Part shown: piece by piece, positions 26,511 through 35,464 of the stretch
Numbering within the stretch: the stretch's first letter is position 1
Layout: each line of letters opens with the position of its first letter
Assembly: GCA_902602185.1 (NCBI GenBank)
Contig: CACKPV010000005.1
Location: 1 to 47,412, forward strand
Length of the DNA: 47,412 bases
Direction of reading: 5' to 3'
Source: an uncultured SAR86 cluster bacterium
GTDB lineage: Bacteria; Pseudomonadota; Gammaproteobacteria; Magnimaribacterales; D2472
The notes under the pieces: model-generated
What the model saw: the letters and a program-made list of their open reading frames with translations, nothing else
Told to the model about the DNA's origin: nothing
The model's database searches: none
Made by a program: the position numbers and the translations under genes

Positions 26511-28019
26511 TTATTTCACAGCGCCCAAAATATGTTGACATAAAAGCGGGACAGGTCTTCCCGTACCTCCTTTTTCAGCACCTTTCATCCATGCTGTTCC
26601 TGCAATATCTATATGTGCCCAACTATAATCATCTGTAAATTTAGACAAAAAACATGCTGCAGTTACTGTCCCAGCACCTGCACCTCCAATGTTTGCCAGG
26701 TCTGCAAAGTTAGTTTTTGTGCATGCTTTGTACTCATTCCATAAGGGAAGCTGCCAAGCACGGTCACCAGTAATCTCACCACAATCTAATAGCTTGTCAG
26801 CAAGTTTTTGATCATTTGCCATCAAACCAGATGCGAAGTTTCCAAGGGCTACAACTACTGCACCGGTCAAAGTTGCAATATCTATGACATGTGCTGGCTT
26901 GAATCTTTTTACATAGGTGAGAGCATCACATAGCACTAATCTGCCCTCAGCATCAGTATTTAATATTTCTATTGTTTGACCAGACATTGATGTAACAACA
27001 TCTCCAGGTTTTGTTGCGTGAGCAGAGGGCATGTTCTCAGCACATGCCATTACACCAACGACATTAACCTTTGCATTTAATCTTGCGAGTGCAATCATGG
27101 TTCCAAACACAGATGCAGCACCACACATGTCCCATTTCATTTCATCCATTGCAGGGGAAGGTTTAAGAGAAATTCCACCAGTATCAAAAGTAATACCTTT
27201 ACCTACCAGAACAATTGGTTTTTCTGATGATTTTCCTCCTGTGTACTCTATTGTCATCATCCTAGAAGGCTCATCACTGCCTCTACCAACACTTAAAAAA
27301 GAACCCATCTTTAGCGAGGCCAAATCTTTTTCTCCAAAGGTTTTTATTTTAAGTTTTGGAAATAGTTTTTTAAGCCCTTTTACTTTTCTCTCTATAATTC
27401 TCGGAGTGCAATGATTAGCAGGCAGATCACCTAAAAACTTTGCAGCATTCATTGCTTCACCTACTGCAAAGCCTCTTTTCACAGCTTTTCTAGCAAGTGT
27501 AAAATCTTTTGGTGAAAGAGAATTAACAATAACAGAAGCAGATTTTAAAGAGGGTTTTTTAACAGTTTTATTTTTTGATGAACCAAAGATATAAGCATTT
27601 GATTCAATTTGTCTTGCTGTAATTTCAAGCACCCAATTTAAATCTTTGCCTTTGGGAAGACTTGCTGCAAAAATTACAGATAAATCACGTTTTTCAAGAG
27701 AGTTGGCCATTTTTGGAATAGCTTTGAAACAATCTAACCAAACAAAAGTATCTTCTTGATCGGGAGACTTTACTAGCAGGACATCTTTTGCTTGTAGACC
27801 ATTTACATTTTGAAGATTAACCGAAGAAGCTTTTGAATTCAGAAAATGACGAATTGATCTTTTAAAAGAGCCTTTAGTTGATTCATCCATGTTAGAAATT
27901 AATTCATTTTTAGTAAATGTTTTATCAACAACGACAACTAATAATGATGATTTATATTTAACAATTTCTTTTCCAGAAAGATTTTTTGTAGATATTGTAT
28001 TTAAGACCTTATAACTCAT
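26511..28019 (-). CDS. pepA: Leucyl aminopeptidase PepA
   Basis: This M17-family di-metal aminopeptidase trims N-terminal residues in the cytoplasm; in E. coli PepA also binds DNA at carAB and cer. Start ATG 28019 gives 502 residues (E. coli 503) and has a strong GAGGA at 28027-28031 with 7-nt spacing; upstream in-frame codons reaching 28094 would overlap lptF and are unlikely. Motifs are V-G-K-G-I-T-F-D-T-G-G near residue 275 and the signature N-T-D-A-E-G-R-L near 355. It precedes valS by 24 bp with no holC between, unlike the classical pepA-holC-valS order. Confidence 0.96.
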   Translation of the reverse strand: MSYKVLNTISTKNLSGKEIVKYKSSLLVVVVDKTFTKNELISNMDESTKGSFKRSIRHFLNSKASSVNLQNVNGLQAKDVLLVKSPDQEDTFVWLDCFKAIPKMANSLEKRDLSVIFAASLPKGKDLNWVLEITARQIESNAYIFGSSKNKTVKKPSLKSASVIVNSLSPKDFTLARKAVKRGFAVGEAMNAAKFLGDLPANHCTPRIIERKVKGLKKLFPKLKIKTFGEKDLASLKMGSFLSVGRGSDEPSRMMTIEYTGGKSSEKPIVLVGKGITFDTGGISLKPSPAMDEMKWDMCGAASVFGTMIALARLNAKVNVVGVMACAENMPSAHATKPGDVVTSMSGQTIEILNTDAEGRLVLCDALTYVKRFKPAHVIDIATLTGAVVVALGNFASGLMANDQKLADKLLDCGEITGDRAWQLPLWNEYKACTKTNFADLANIGGAGAGTVTAACFLSKFTDDYSWAHIDIAGTAWMKGAEKGGTGRPVPLLCQHILGAVK

Positions 28020-28079
28020 ATATTGTTCCTCAATAATTTTGTTTACCCTTGTATTGTAATGCATCATACTATTTAAGGC

Positions 28080-29195
28080 ATGCTTAACAAACATATTCTT
28101 TTTAAAAGTCTTAATGCAGAGGTAATCAAAACTTTCTTTGGGACAATAGCAATTTTGTTTTCATTGGTAGTAGCATCCAGATTGGTTGATTATTTTGATA
28201 AGTCTATTGAAGGCAAATTAGATTCAGCTTTAATTGGGCTGCTAATACTACTTAAAATTCCTGAATTTATAAATTTATTATTCCCCATCTGTTTTTTTAT
28301 TGCTATTGTCATTCTGATCAGTCGATTAAACGCAGATAGTGAAATTTATGCTCTATACTCAGGAGGATTTTCAAAAAATATTATTGTTTTATGTCTTTTA
28401 CCCTTAGCTATAACTTTTGCTTCTTTAAGTGCAATCTTAAGTTTTTATGTATCTCCATTTACTGAAAAGAAGGTTGATTTTCTGACATCCTCTATAGGTC
28501 TTGAACAAAAATTAAAACTCATTAACGAAGGAAATTTAAATGATTTGGGCAATGGAACCTATTTATTTTTTAATAAATTAGATGGGAGTACTTATAAGAA
28601 CATACTTTTAATTGATGACTCTGAGGAACTTTCAATAATCCAAGCAGACTCTCTGCAATTTTCTTTCGATGAACAAAATCATTTCAATTTTCAAAATGGT
28701 TCTGCAATTTTTTTTTCTAATTCATCACAACCAATACAATCTAACTTTAATTATTTACAAACTTCCACTGAGAGAGAGGAATTATTAACCCAAGATAGTA
28801 ATTTTGGTAAGATTTTTAGCTTCAACCGCAACAAAGAATCGATTAACTTTGAGTGGGCTGTTGCTATCCCAATCACATTGTTTAATCTTTTGTTAATTGG
28901 CGTCTATTTAGTTCAACCTAATCCTCGTCAAGGTAGGTTTATCGGCATTATCCCAAGTTTATTTATCTATTTTTTATACTTAAGTCTATTAATAATTTTT
29001 CGGGATGGAGCAGTTGATGATGCAAACTTCGCTAAATTCGGTTTGTGGCCAATTCATTTTGTTTTTTTTCTGGGGGCAGGATACCTAATGTATAAAGATA
29101 ATTTTGCCACTCCAAGCAACAATATTTTCAAATCTAGAGTTTTTTTAATTGTAATGGCATTTTTATTGATACTTCTTTTAATGTGGTTATTTTAG
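28080..29195 (+). CDS. lptF: LPS export ABC permease LptF
   Basis: LptF and LptG form the membrane part of the LptB2FG transporter that extracts LPS from the inner membrane. The 371-residue protein has membrane helices at about 15-35, 50-80 and 100-120, a periplasmic beta-jellyroll (about 130-265), and three more helices to the end. P-E-F-I-N-L-L-F-P-I near residue 60 is typical of the family. It starts 60 bp from the divergent pepA start, a conserved arrangement; that gap must hold both promoters. lptG follows after 4 nt. lptB is not in the window. Confidence 0.94.
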   Translation: MLNKHILFKSLNAEVIKTFFGTIAILFSLVVASRLVDYFDKSIEGKLDSALIGLLILLKIPEFINLLFPICFFIAIVILISRLNADSEIYALYSGGFSKNIIVLCLLPLAITFASLSAILSFYVSPFTEKKVDFLTSSIGLEQKLKLINEGNLNDLGNGTYLFFNKLDGSTYKNILLIDDSEELSIIQADSLQFSFDEQNHFNFQNGSAIFFSNSSQPIQSNFNYLQTSTEREELLTQDSNFGKIFSFNRNKESINFEWAVAIPITLFNLLLIGVYLVQPNPRQGRFIGIIPSLFIYFLYLSLLIIFRDGAVDDANFAKFGLWPIHFVFFLGAGYLMYKDNFATPSNNIFKSRVFLIVMAFLLILLLMWLF

Positions 29196-29199
29196 TTAG

Positions 29200-30234
29200 A
29201 TGAGAATTTTTGCAAGACATATTATTACGAGAACTTTTTATATTTCATTCTTTGTATTTCTATGCATTGTCTTGTTAGATTTTATTTTTTCTTTACTTGG
29301 AGAATTAGAAGATAGGGATTCTTACAATTCTCTAAAAGATATTTTGATATTTTCATTGTATTTAACACCATCAAATTCTATTAAATACTTGGAAAGTGCT
29401 TGTCTTCTTGGAGCATTGATTTCACTTGCCTTATTTCACAGAGAAAGGGCACTTACTATAATGCAATTTTCAAAACTGGCACCATGGAAAATAATTTCTC
29501 TGAGTTCAATTGGACCACTAATACTTTGCTTTTTATTTTTATCTGCGAATGAATTATTTTTTTATGATTTGCAAAATGTTGCCAAACAAAAGGAGTTGAA
29601 ATTATTAAAATCTAATACCTCTAAAAAATGGTTTAAATCTGGCAATTCTTTTATTCAATTTTCATCTAATAGTCGAACTGAGATACAAAATATTAAAGTA
29701 ATTACTTTTGATTCTCTTAACAAGATTAATTCGTACCAAATCGGTAACAAGGTAACAATTAAAGATAATCAAGTAAGCATAGATGACAAGAGCTTGGTAG
29801 AGATATATTTAAAAGATAAATCAATTGAACCACAAAAATCTTTCAATCTTTCTCAAACTAAAAAACTTTCTCGCTCGGATATTGAGAAAATGAGCATGAG
29901 AGAAATTGTGAGAGAATTGAACACTTCAGCTATTGAAACTGATTCTAGTAAGCAAAAAGTTTTACTCAAAAATAGTTTGATTCAAAAAATTTTTATTCCA
30001 TTAACAATATTCAGTTTGATTTTATTGATGGGCACCATATTTTTTAGGACAGGAAGAGATCTTCCATTAGGAAATTTTATCTTAATTGGTTTTATAGCTT
30101 CTTTCTGTTATCAATTGGTTGAAGATTTAATATTAAATTTTGCAATAACATTTAATTTCAGCCTCCTCCTTTTTGCACTAATACCTCTGATTTTTCTTTG
30201 GTCGTTAGCATCACTTATTTATTCAAGAATCTAG
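29200..30234 (+). CDS. lptG: LPS export ABC permease LptG
   Basis: This partner of LptF has 344 residues (E. coli 360). It opens with the conserved R-x-I-x-R-T segment, and membrane helices fall at about 12-32, 58-80, 98-118, 262-285, 290-310 and 318-340. A periplasmic domain lies between residues 125 and 260. The L-x-x-A-x-L-L-G-A-L-I-S-L-A near residue 65 matches the family's coupling region. It is in an operon with lptF. The 3' end overlaps the convergent RDD gene by 12 nt. Confidence 0.93.
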   Translation: MRIFARHIITRTFYISFFVFLCIVLLDFIFSLLGELEDRDSYNSLKDILIFSLYLTPSNSIKYLESACLLGALISLALFHRERALTIMQFSKLAPWKIISLSSIGPLILCFLFLSANELFFYDLQNVAKQKELKLLKSNTSKKWFKSGNSFIQFSSNSRTEIQNIKVITFDSLNKINSYQIGNKVTIKDNQVSIDDKSLVEIYLKDKSIEPQKSFNLSQTKKLSRSDIEKMSMREIVRELNTSAIETDSSKQKVLLKNSLIQKIFIPLTIFSLILLMGTIFFRTGRDLPLGNFILIGFIASFCYQLVEDLILNFAITFNFSLLLFALIPLIFLWSLASLIYSRI

Positions 30235-30657
30235 ATGCTTAATGACTCTAGTGTTTGATAGATAATCACTTAAAGAGATTTTATCTTTATGTAAGAAAAC
30301 AAAAATAAGAGGTATTCCACAAAGGGCAAATGTGAGAATATTAATAATAAACTTAATGGACAATTGGGCAATACTGAGATTTTGATTGTCAGGATTCACA
30401 ACTTTTATCTTCCAAGATGACATCCCTAAAGTTTTTCCTCCATACATCCAGAAAAATATGAAATACGACCAGGTACTTAAAATTACCAATGACAATCCCA
30501 TCCATGATGGCCAAGAGCCAATATTACCTGTAATTATGTACTGAATGATGAGACCAAGAGATCCCACAGTAAACCAGACTCCCAACATTAGCAGAGCATC
30601 ATAAATACCTGCGGCAAGTCTGACAAAAAAAGAAACTGACTGCTTATTTTCAATCAT
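30223..30657 (-). CDS. RDD family membrane protein
   Basis: The 144-residue protein has three or four hydrophobic segments (about 20-40, 53-75, 105-125). It carries the Arg and Asp pattern that names the family: R-L-A-A-G-I-Y-D at residues 13-20, G-G-K-T-L-G-M near 72, and S-D-Y-L-S-N-T-R near 131. RDD proteins are small inner-membrane proteins often found beside lptFG or pepA; some affect ion tolerance, but the role here is not known. It is convergent with lptG and divergent from the peptide transporter, 40 bp away. Confidence 0.85.
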   Translation of the reverse strand: MIENKQSVSFFVRLAAGIYDALLMLGVWFTVGSLGLIIQYIITGNIGSWPSWMGLSLVILSTWSYFIFFWMYGGKTLGMSSWKIKVVNPDNQNLSIAQLSIKFIINILTFALCGIPLIFVFLHKDKISLSDYLSNTRVIKHLDS

Positions 30658-30659
30658 TT

Positions 30660-30668
30660 TGGTATAGT
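30660..30668 (+). promoter_or_regulatory. Extended -10 promoter element before the POT transporter
   Basis: TGGTATAGT gives a TG-extended -10 (TATAGT at 30663-30668) 29 bp before the transporter ATG. No convincing -35 hexamer is seen at the expected distance, as is common for extended -10 promoters. Predicted transcription start is near 30675. The same TGGTATAAT form recurs before greA. Confidence 0.5.
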
Positions 30669-30697
30669 ACAGAGTAGATTATTTTTTACAAATTTTA

Positions 30698-32185
30698 ATG
30701 GAAATTCAAACTAGACAAACTTCTCAGTTTCTTGGTCATCCTGCTGGACTTTTTGTATGTTTTTTAACCGAAATGTGGGAGCGATTCTCCTACTACGGCA
30801 TGAGAGCTCTTTTAATTTTTTATCTCACAAAGCATTGGGAATTTTCTGATGCCTCCAGTTACTTAATTTATGGAGCATATACCTCGTTAGTCTATATCAT
30901 GCCAGTTTTTGGAGGAATGTTAGCTGATCAGGTTTTAGGATCAAAAAAAGCAGTCACATATGGAGCAATTCTTCTAGTTCTGGGTCACACAGGTATGACA
31001 GTAGAATCTGAAGTTCAAATTTTTTACCTTTCTTTGGCATTAATCATCTCTGGAGTAGGGTTTTTAAAACCAAATATTTCAACTCTTGTTGGAGCACTTT
31101 ATGAAGAAGGTGATCCGAGAAGAGATTCAGGTTTTACAATTTTCTATATGGGAATCAATATTGGTGCTTTCTCTGCAACATTATTATGTGGATATTTGGG
31201 AGAAACCTATGGTTGGGCTTATGGTTTTGGTGCTGCCGGCATTGGGATGTTATTTGGACTAGTTATTTTCTTGTTTGGCCAACCATATCTTCAAGGGCTA
31301 GCTGGTCCACCATCTAATCTTTATAAAGAGAAAAACTTTGGAATTTCTAATGAGAATTGGGCATATATCTCAGGTATCCTCATGGTATTAGTTTCTTGGT
31401 TTTTAGTACAAAACCAGCAATTAGTAGGATCTTTATTAGGTGGTTTTGGAGCAATTTGTATTGGCGGTTGGTTGTTTTATACACTTCTAAAATGTCCACC
31501 GATTGAGAGAGATAGGTTGATTGTGGTTGGAATTCTCATTCTTTTTTCACTAATGTTTTGGGCTCTTTTTGAACAAGCTGGATCTTCCTTAAATATTCTC
31601 ACCGATAGGGGAGTTGACAGATCTCTTCTGGGATGGACTGTGCCAGCCTCTATGTTTCAATCATTAAATGCACTATTTATATTTACTTTAGCTCCGTTTT
31701 TTGCAATGTTGTGGATAGCATTGGCAAAAAGAAATATGGAACCTTCAACACCATTAAAGTTTGCCATTGGCATCATTTTTGTTGGTCTTGGATTCTTAGT
31801 TTTAGTTGCAGGAATGGAGTCTTCAGACGGAGTCCAAACTGCAGTAATTTGGATTATTTTAATCTATCTCCTGCACACTCTTGGTGAGTTATGTTTATCA
31901 CCGGTTGGGCTCTCATCGGTTACAAAACTTTCTCCTCAAAGAATTGTTGGAGTAATGATGGGCATGTGGTTTTTTGCCTCTGCAGCTGGGAATTATGTTG
32001 CCGGTTTAATTGCTCGAGCAACATCCAGCAACTCAATGAGTGCAACTAATGAAACATTTGACTTAGTTCAAAAGGCATCATTTGTTGAAGTTTATACAAA
32101 TGTTGGATTAATGGCAGTTGGATGTGGCATAGTGCTGGCTTTAATTACTCCAATATTGAAAAGATTGATGCATGGTGCTAGTTAG
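30698..32185 (+). CDS. Proton-dependent oligopeptide transporter (POT/PTR2, MFS)
   Basis: The 495-residue inner-membrane protein has about 14 hydrophobic helices. The family signature is E-M-W-E-R-F-S-Y-Y-G-M-R-A-L-L near residue 25 (the ExxERFxYY proton-coupling motif). F-Y-M-G-I-N-I-G-A near residue 150 is the second PTR2 signature, and G-E-L-C-L-S-P-V-G-L near 405 is also conserved. Members import di- and tripeptides with protons; exact substrate preference (DtpA-like or otherwise) cannot be read here. It is probably a single-gene unit with its own extended -10 promoter, followed closely by a tiny basic ORF. Confidence 0.93.
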   Translation: MEIQTRQTSQFLGHPAGLFVCFLTEMWERFSYYGMRALLIFYLTKHWEFSDASSYLIYGAYTSLVYIMPVFGGMLADQVLGSKKAVTYGAILLVLGHTGMTVESEVQIFYLSLALIISGVGFLKPNISTLVGALYEEGDPRRDSGFTIFYMGINIGAFSATLLCGYLGETYGWAYGFGAAGIGMLFGLVIFLFGQPYLQGLAGPPSNLYKEKNFGISNENWAYISGILMVLVSWFLVQNQQLVGSLLGGFGAICIGGWLFYTLLKCPPIERDRLIVVGILILFSLMFWALFEQAGSSLNILTDRGVDRSLLGWTVPASMFQSLNALFIFTLAPFFAMLWIALAKRNMEPSTPLKFAIGIIFVGLGFLVLVAGMESSDGVQTAVIWIILIYLLHTLGELCLSPVGLSSVTKLSPQRIVGVMMGMWFFASAAGNYVAGLIARATSSNSMSATNETFDLVQKASFVEVYTNVGLMAVGCGIVLALITPILKRLMHGAS

Positions 32186-32188
32186 TTT

Positions 32189-32302
32189 ATGAAGAATGAT
32201 CCAGTTAAAAAAAATATGGACAAGATTCACAAACCCAGAACACACAAAGTCAAAACAAAATATAGTAGGAAGAAGCAATCTAACAAGATTGATGAACTTT
32301 AA
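32189..32302 (+). CDS. Possible 37-residue basic small protein
   Basis: ATG 32189, 3 nt after the transporter stop, opens a 37-codon frame ending TAA 32302. The product is very basic (about a third Lys/Arg), with H-K-P-R-T-H-K-V-K-T-K-Y-S-R-K-K in the middle. It fills the otherwise empty gap and overlaps the convergent dapE end by 23 nt. It has no clear ribosome binding site. The Lys-rich pattern loosely recalls ribosome-associated small proteins such as the ArfA core, but this is only an impression. It may be a chance frame. Confidence 0.35.
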   Translation: MKNDPVKKNMDKIHKPRTHKVKTKYSRKKQSNKIDEL

Positions 32303-33416
32303 GTAAAATCTGCTTGTAGATTGCCTTAAGTGTTGCTAATTCCTCTAAATCTACACACTCATCAACCTGATGAATGGTTTTATTTTTTGGACCAAGCTCT
32401 ACAATTTCTGACCCCATTGGAGCTATCCATCTTCCATCAGAAGTACCACCACCATTATCAATGATAGGTTTTTTACCAGTAACAGATTGAACCGATTGCA
32501 TCACCAAATCAATAAAAAAGTTTTCTTCAGTCAAGAAAGGTAAAGCATTTAGTGACCAATCTATTTCAAATTTTAAACCTGAGGATGAAATAATCTTTTC
32601 AAATTCTAGTTTCAGGCTTTCAGGTGTTGATAGCGGTGAGAATCTAAAATTAAAAGTCATCTTGAGTTGACCAGGAACAACATTTGATGCCCCCGTTCCA
32701 GCAGAAATATTAGAAATCTGAAAACTTGTTGGATCAAAATTATCATTGCCTGAATCCCAATTCTTTGATGTTAATTCTGAAATACATCCTGCAATAAAAT
32801 GAATTGGGTTTTTCACTTGATGAGGATAAGCAACATGACCTTGTTTTCCATAAAAAGTTAATTCTCCTGAAAGAGAACCTCTCCTTCCAACTCTCATAAT
32901 GTCTCCAACTTGTTTGAGTGAACTAGGCTCACCAATCAGACAATAATCAATAAACTTTTTTTTATCGATAAACATACTTATCAATTTATCGATTTTTCCA
33001 TTTTCCATTTTCCCTTCTTCATTGGAATTGAAAAGCAGCATCAAATTAAAATTAGGTTCATCTACTTCCTTTAAAAATTCTTTAGTTGCAGCAATAAAAC
33101 TTGCAATACCACCCTTCATATCTGCTGCACCTCTCCCAAAAAGTTTTTCATTTCTTATGGTTGGTTTAAATGGTGGAGATGACCATAATTCCTCTGGACC
33201 GGTTGGAACGACATCCGTATGGCCTAAAAAACAAAAAGTTTTTTTCTGATAACTTTCTCGATGAATAATTAAATTTTTGATATTTAAATAGTCAATTTGT
33301 TCAAATTTAAATTTTAAGTCTTTTAACTCTGACTTGATTACATCAAAACATCCATTATCTTCAGGACTTATGGATTCAATTTCTATTAGTTTTTTTGCTA
33401 TTTGGATTTCGTCCAT
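32280..33416 (-). CDS. dapE: Succinyl-diaminopimelate desuccinylase
   Basis: DapE is a di-zinc M20-type enzyme of lysine and meso-diaminopimelate synthesis. The 378-residue protein has G-H-T-D-V-V-P near residue 64, G-A-A-D-M-K-G-G near 95 and N-E-E-G near 132, which supply the metal ligands and catalytic Glu. G-E-P-S-S near 160 and G-G-T-S-D-G-R near 342 match the family. Length equals E. coli DapE (375). Its start overlaps the map stop (TAATG on this strand), so map-dapE are coupled. Confidence 0.95.
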   Translation of the reverse strand: MDEIQIAKKLIEIESISPEDNGCFDVIKSELKDLKFKFEQIDYLNIKNLIIHRESYQKKTFCFLGHTDVVPTGPEELWSSPPFKPTIRNEKLFGRGAADMKGGIASFIAATKEFLKEVDEPNFNLMLLFNSNEEGKMENGKIDKLISMFIDKKKFIDYCLIGEPSSLKQVGDIMRVGRRGSLSGELTFYGKQGHVAYPHQVKNPIHFIAGCISELTSKNWDSGNDNFDPTSFQISNISAGTGASNVVPGQLKMTFNFRFSPLSTPESLKLEFEKIISSSGLKFEIDWSLNALPFLTEENFFIDLVMQSVQSVTGKKPIIDNGGGTSDGRWIAPMGSEIVELGPKNKTIHQVDECVDLEELATLKAIYKQILLKVHQSC

Positions 33417-34186
33417 TAGAAATTTTCCTCTGATCTTTTTGTAAGTACCTCACAACCTGAAGCAGTTACGGCAATCGTATGCTCCCATTGAGCTGAATTT
33501 CTGCCATCTTTGGTTTCAACTGTCCATCCGTCAGATAATAACTTGGTATATTTTGATCCTTGATTAATCATTGGCTCTATTGTAAAACACATCCCCTCTT
33601 TAATTTCTTTGCCTGTCCCTGATCTTCCAAAGTGAAGAACTTGAGGATCCTCATGATAGACTTTGCCAATACCATGTCCACAATAATCTTCCACAACTGA
33701 ATAAAAGTTTTTTTCAGCATGAGTTTGAATAACACTCCCAATATCACCAAAATACTTGCCAGGCTTGATGATTTCTATTGCTTTATAAAGACACTCTTGA
33801 GTAACTTTTACTAATTTTTCATTGTGCGGTTTACTTTTGCCTACCAAAAACATTTTTGAAGTATCTCCAAACCAACCATCTTTTAATACCGTCACATCAA
33901 TGTTGACAATATCACCAGATTTAAGGATTTTATTTTTTGATGGAATACCATGACAAATTACTTGATTCACACTTATACAGGTTGTTTTTTCATAGCCGTT
34001 GTAACCAATATTACCTGGAATTGCATTTTGATTTTCTGTTATGTGTTTAAAGCATATTTCATCAAGTTCATAAGTACTTATTCCTGGTTTGACAAATGGT
34101 GACACAATCTCCAGAACCTCAGCTGCTAATTGCCCGGCTTCTTTAAGTTTTTGAATTTCTTGTGGAGATTTTAAAGAAATATTCAT
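33416..34186 (-). CDS. map: Methionine aminopeptidase, type I
   Basis: Map removes the initiator Met from nascent proteins. The 256-residue pita-bread-fold protein contains C-H-G-I-P near residue 78, N-I-D-V-T near 95, G-D-T-S-K-M-F near 106, G-H-G-I-G near 168, F-T-I-E-P near 201 and the final Q-W-E-H-T near 233, giving the two-metal Asp/His/Glu set. Length fits type I enzymes (E. coli 264). It is divergent from carA and coupled to dapE by a 1-nt overlap. In many gammaproteobacteria map lies beside rpsB and glnD; here it is with dapE. Confidence 0.96.
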   Translation of the reverse strand: MNISLKSPQEIQKLKEAGQLAAEVLEIVSPFVKPGISTYELDEICFKHITENQNAIPGNIGYNGYEKTTCISVNQVICHGIPSKNKILKSGDIVNIDVTVLKDGWFGDTSKMFLVGKSKPHNEKLVKVTQECLYKAIEIIKPGKYFGDIGSVIQTHAEKNFYSVVEDYCGHGIGKVYHEDPQVLHFGRSGTGKEIKEGMCFTIEPMINQGSKYTKLLSDGWTVETKDGRNSAQWEHTIAVTASGCEVLTKRSEENF

Positions 34187-34339
34187 TATTTAAGTCATTT
34201 ATGTAGACTAATTATCCTTATGATAGTAAAGTACAATTTTAATGTCACCTGCAAATTTTAGTACATTAAAAGTCAACTCACCAAAATATTTATCAAACAA
34301 TTTTAATTCTAATTTCTCTTTGCTTTGGGAGTTAGAATA
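34187..34339 (+). promoter_or_regulatory. map/carA divergent intergenic region
   Basis: These 153 bp separate the map and carA starts and must carry promoters for both. They are AT-rich. A TATGAT hexamer (near 34219) is a possible -10, but no clear -35 partner is seen. GGGAG at 34327-34331 is the carA ribosome binding site, 8 nt from ATG 34340, and decides that start against TTG 34325. I see no obvious arginine-repressor box or pyrimidine attenuator, although carAB is usually regulated by both. Confidence 0.45.
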
Positions 34340-35464
34340 ATGTTTTTTCCTGCAATTCTTGCACTTGAAGATGGATCAATTTTTCATGGAGAAGCTTTTG
34401 GGATTGAAAAGAAAGCAGTTGGAGAATTAGTTTTCAATACCTCTATGAGTGGGTACCAAGAAATTATGACAGACCCTTCATACAACAGGCAGATCATAAC
34501 TTTTACTCACCCCCATATTGGAAATACTGGAATTAACAAGGAAGATTATGAATCACCAACAGTTTTTGCAGAAGGTTTTGTGATAAGAGACTTTTGTAAC
34601 TTACCTAGTAATCATCGGTCCAGTGAAAATCTAGAAACTTTTTTAATTAACAATAACTCAATTGCAATCTCTAATATTGATACTCGACACCTCACTAACC
34701 ATTTACGCGAAAAAGGTGCTTTAAGATCATGCATTGTACCAACTTCGCTTTGTTCTGAAAACGAAGCTGTTGCTTTAGCAAATGATTTTGAGGGACTTGA
34801 AGGATTAGATCTTGCTCAAGTTGTTTCAACCAAAAAAAATTATAAGTGGTCCGAAGGAATTTGGCCAAACTTTTTGGAAAGTTCAGGTAACTTCCACATA
34901 GTTGCCTACGATTACGGGATTAAAAAAAATATTCTAAGGTTGTTAGCAGAGCATGTCGGAAACGTTTCTGTAGTTAATGCTAAAACTCCTGCCGATGATA
35001 TTTTGCAGATGAATCCCGATGGGATTTTTCTTTCCAATGGACCCGGAGATCCTGAACCTTGTGATTATGCAATTAAGAATATTCAAAAATTTTTGGAAAT
35101 AAAAATTCCAATCTTTGGGATTTGTCTTGGCCATCAATTATTGGCATTAGCAGGGGGAGCACAAACTGAAAAAATGAAATTTGGTCATCATGGTGCGAAT
35201 CATCCAGTACAGGACATAAAATCTCGTGAAGTTTTTATTACAAGTCAAAATCACGGTTTTGCAGTGAATGAAAATTCAATTCCAGAGAATATCGAAGTCT
35301 CGCATGTATCACTTTTTGATAATTCTATTCAAGGCATAAATTTCAAAGATAGACCTGCTTTTAGTTTCCAAGGCCATCCTGAAGCAAGTCCAGGACCTCA
35401 AGAAATTAGCTCATTATTTTTACAATTTAAATCCATGGTTGAAAAATATGCCAAAAAGAAATGA
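34340..35464 (+). CDS. carA: Carbamoyl-phosphate synthase small subunit
   Basis: CarA is the glutamine amidotransferase subunit that supplies ammonia to CarB for arginine and pyrimidine synthesis. From ATG 34340 it has 374 residues (E. coli 382). The N-terminal domain includes [11 protein letters not shown] near residue 38. The class I amidotransferase triad is visible: Cys in G-I-C-L-G-H-Q, and His and Glu in [10 protein letters not shown]. It overlaps carB by 17 nt. Confidence 0.96.
   Translation: MFFPAILALEDGSIFHGEAFGIEKKAVGELVFNTSMSGYQEIMTDPSYNRQIITFTHPHIGNTGINKEDYESPTVFAEGFVIRDFCNLPSNHRSSENLETFLINNNSIAISNIDTRHLTNHLREKGALRSCIVPTSLCSENEAVALANDFEGLEGLDLAQVVSTKKNYKWSEGIWPNFLESSGNFHIVAYDYGIKKNILRLLAEHVGNVSVVNAKTPADDILQMNPDGIFLSNGPGDPEPCDYAIKNIQKFLEIKIPIFGICLGHQLLALAGGAQTEKMKFGHHGANHPVQDIKSREVFITSQNHGFAVNENSIPENIEVSHVSLFDNSIQGINFKDRPAFSFQGHPEASPGPQEISSLFLQFKSMVEKYAKKK

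Noticed and set aside
27031-27414. A 127-codon plus-strand frame within pepA
   Set aside because: It is antisense to the conserved catalytic region of PepA and shows no domain; its length is due to codon bias on the opposite strand.
28020-28094. Longer N-terminus for pepA, reaching 28094
   Set aside because: It would overlap the lptF start, while ATG 28019 has a strong GAGGA at good spacing and gives the family length.
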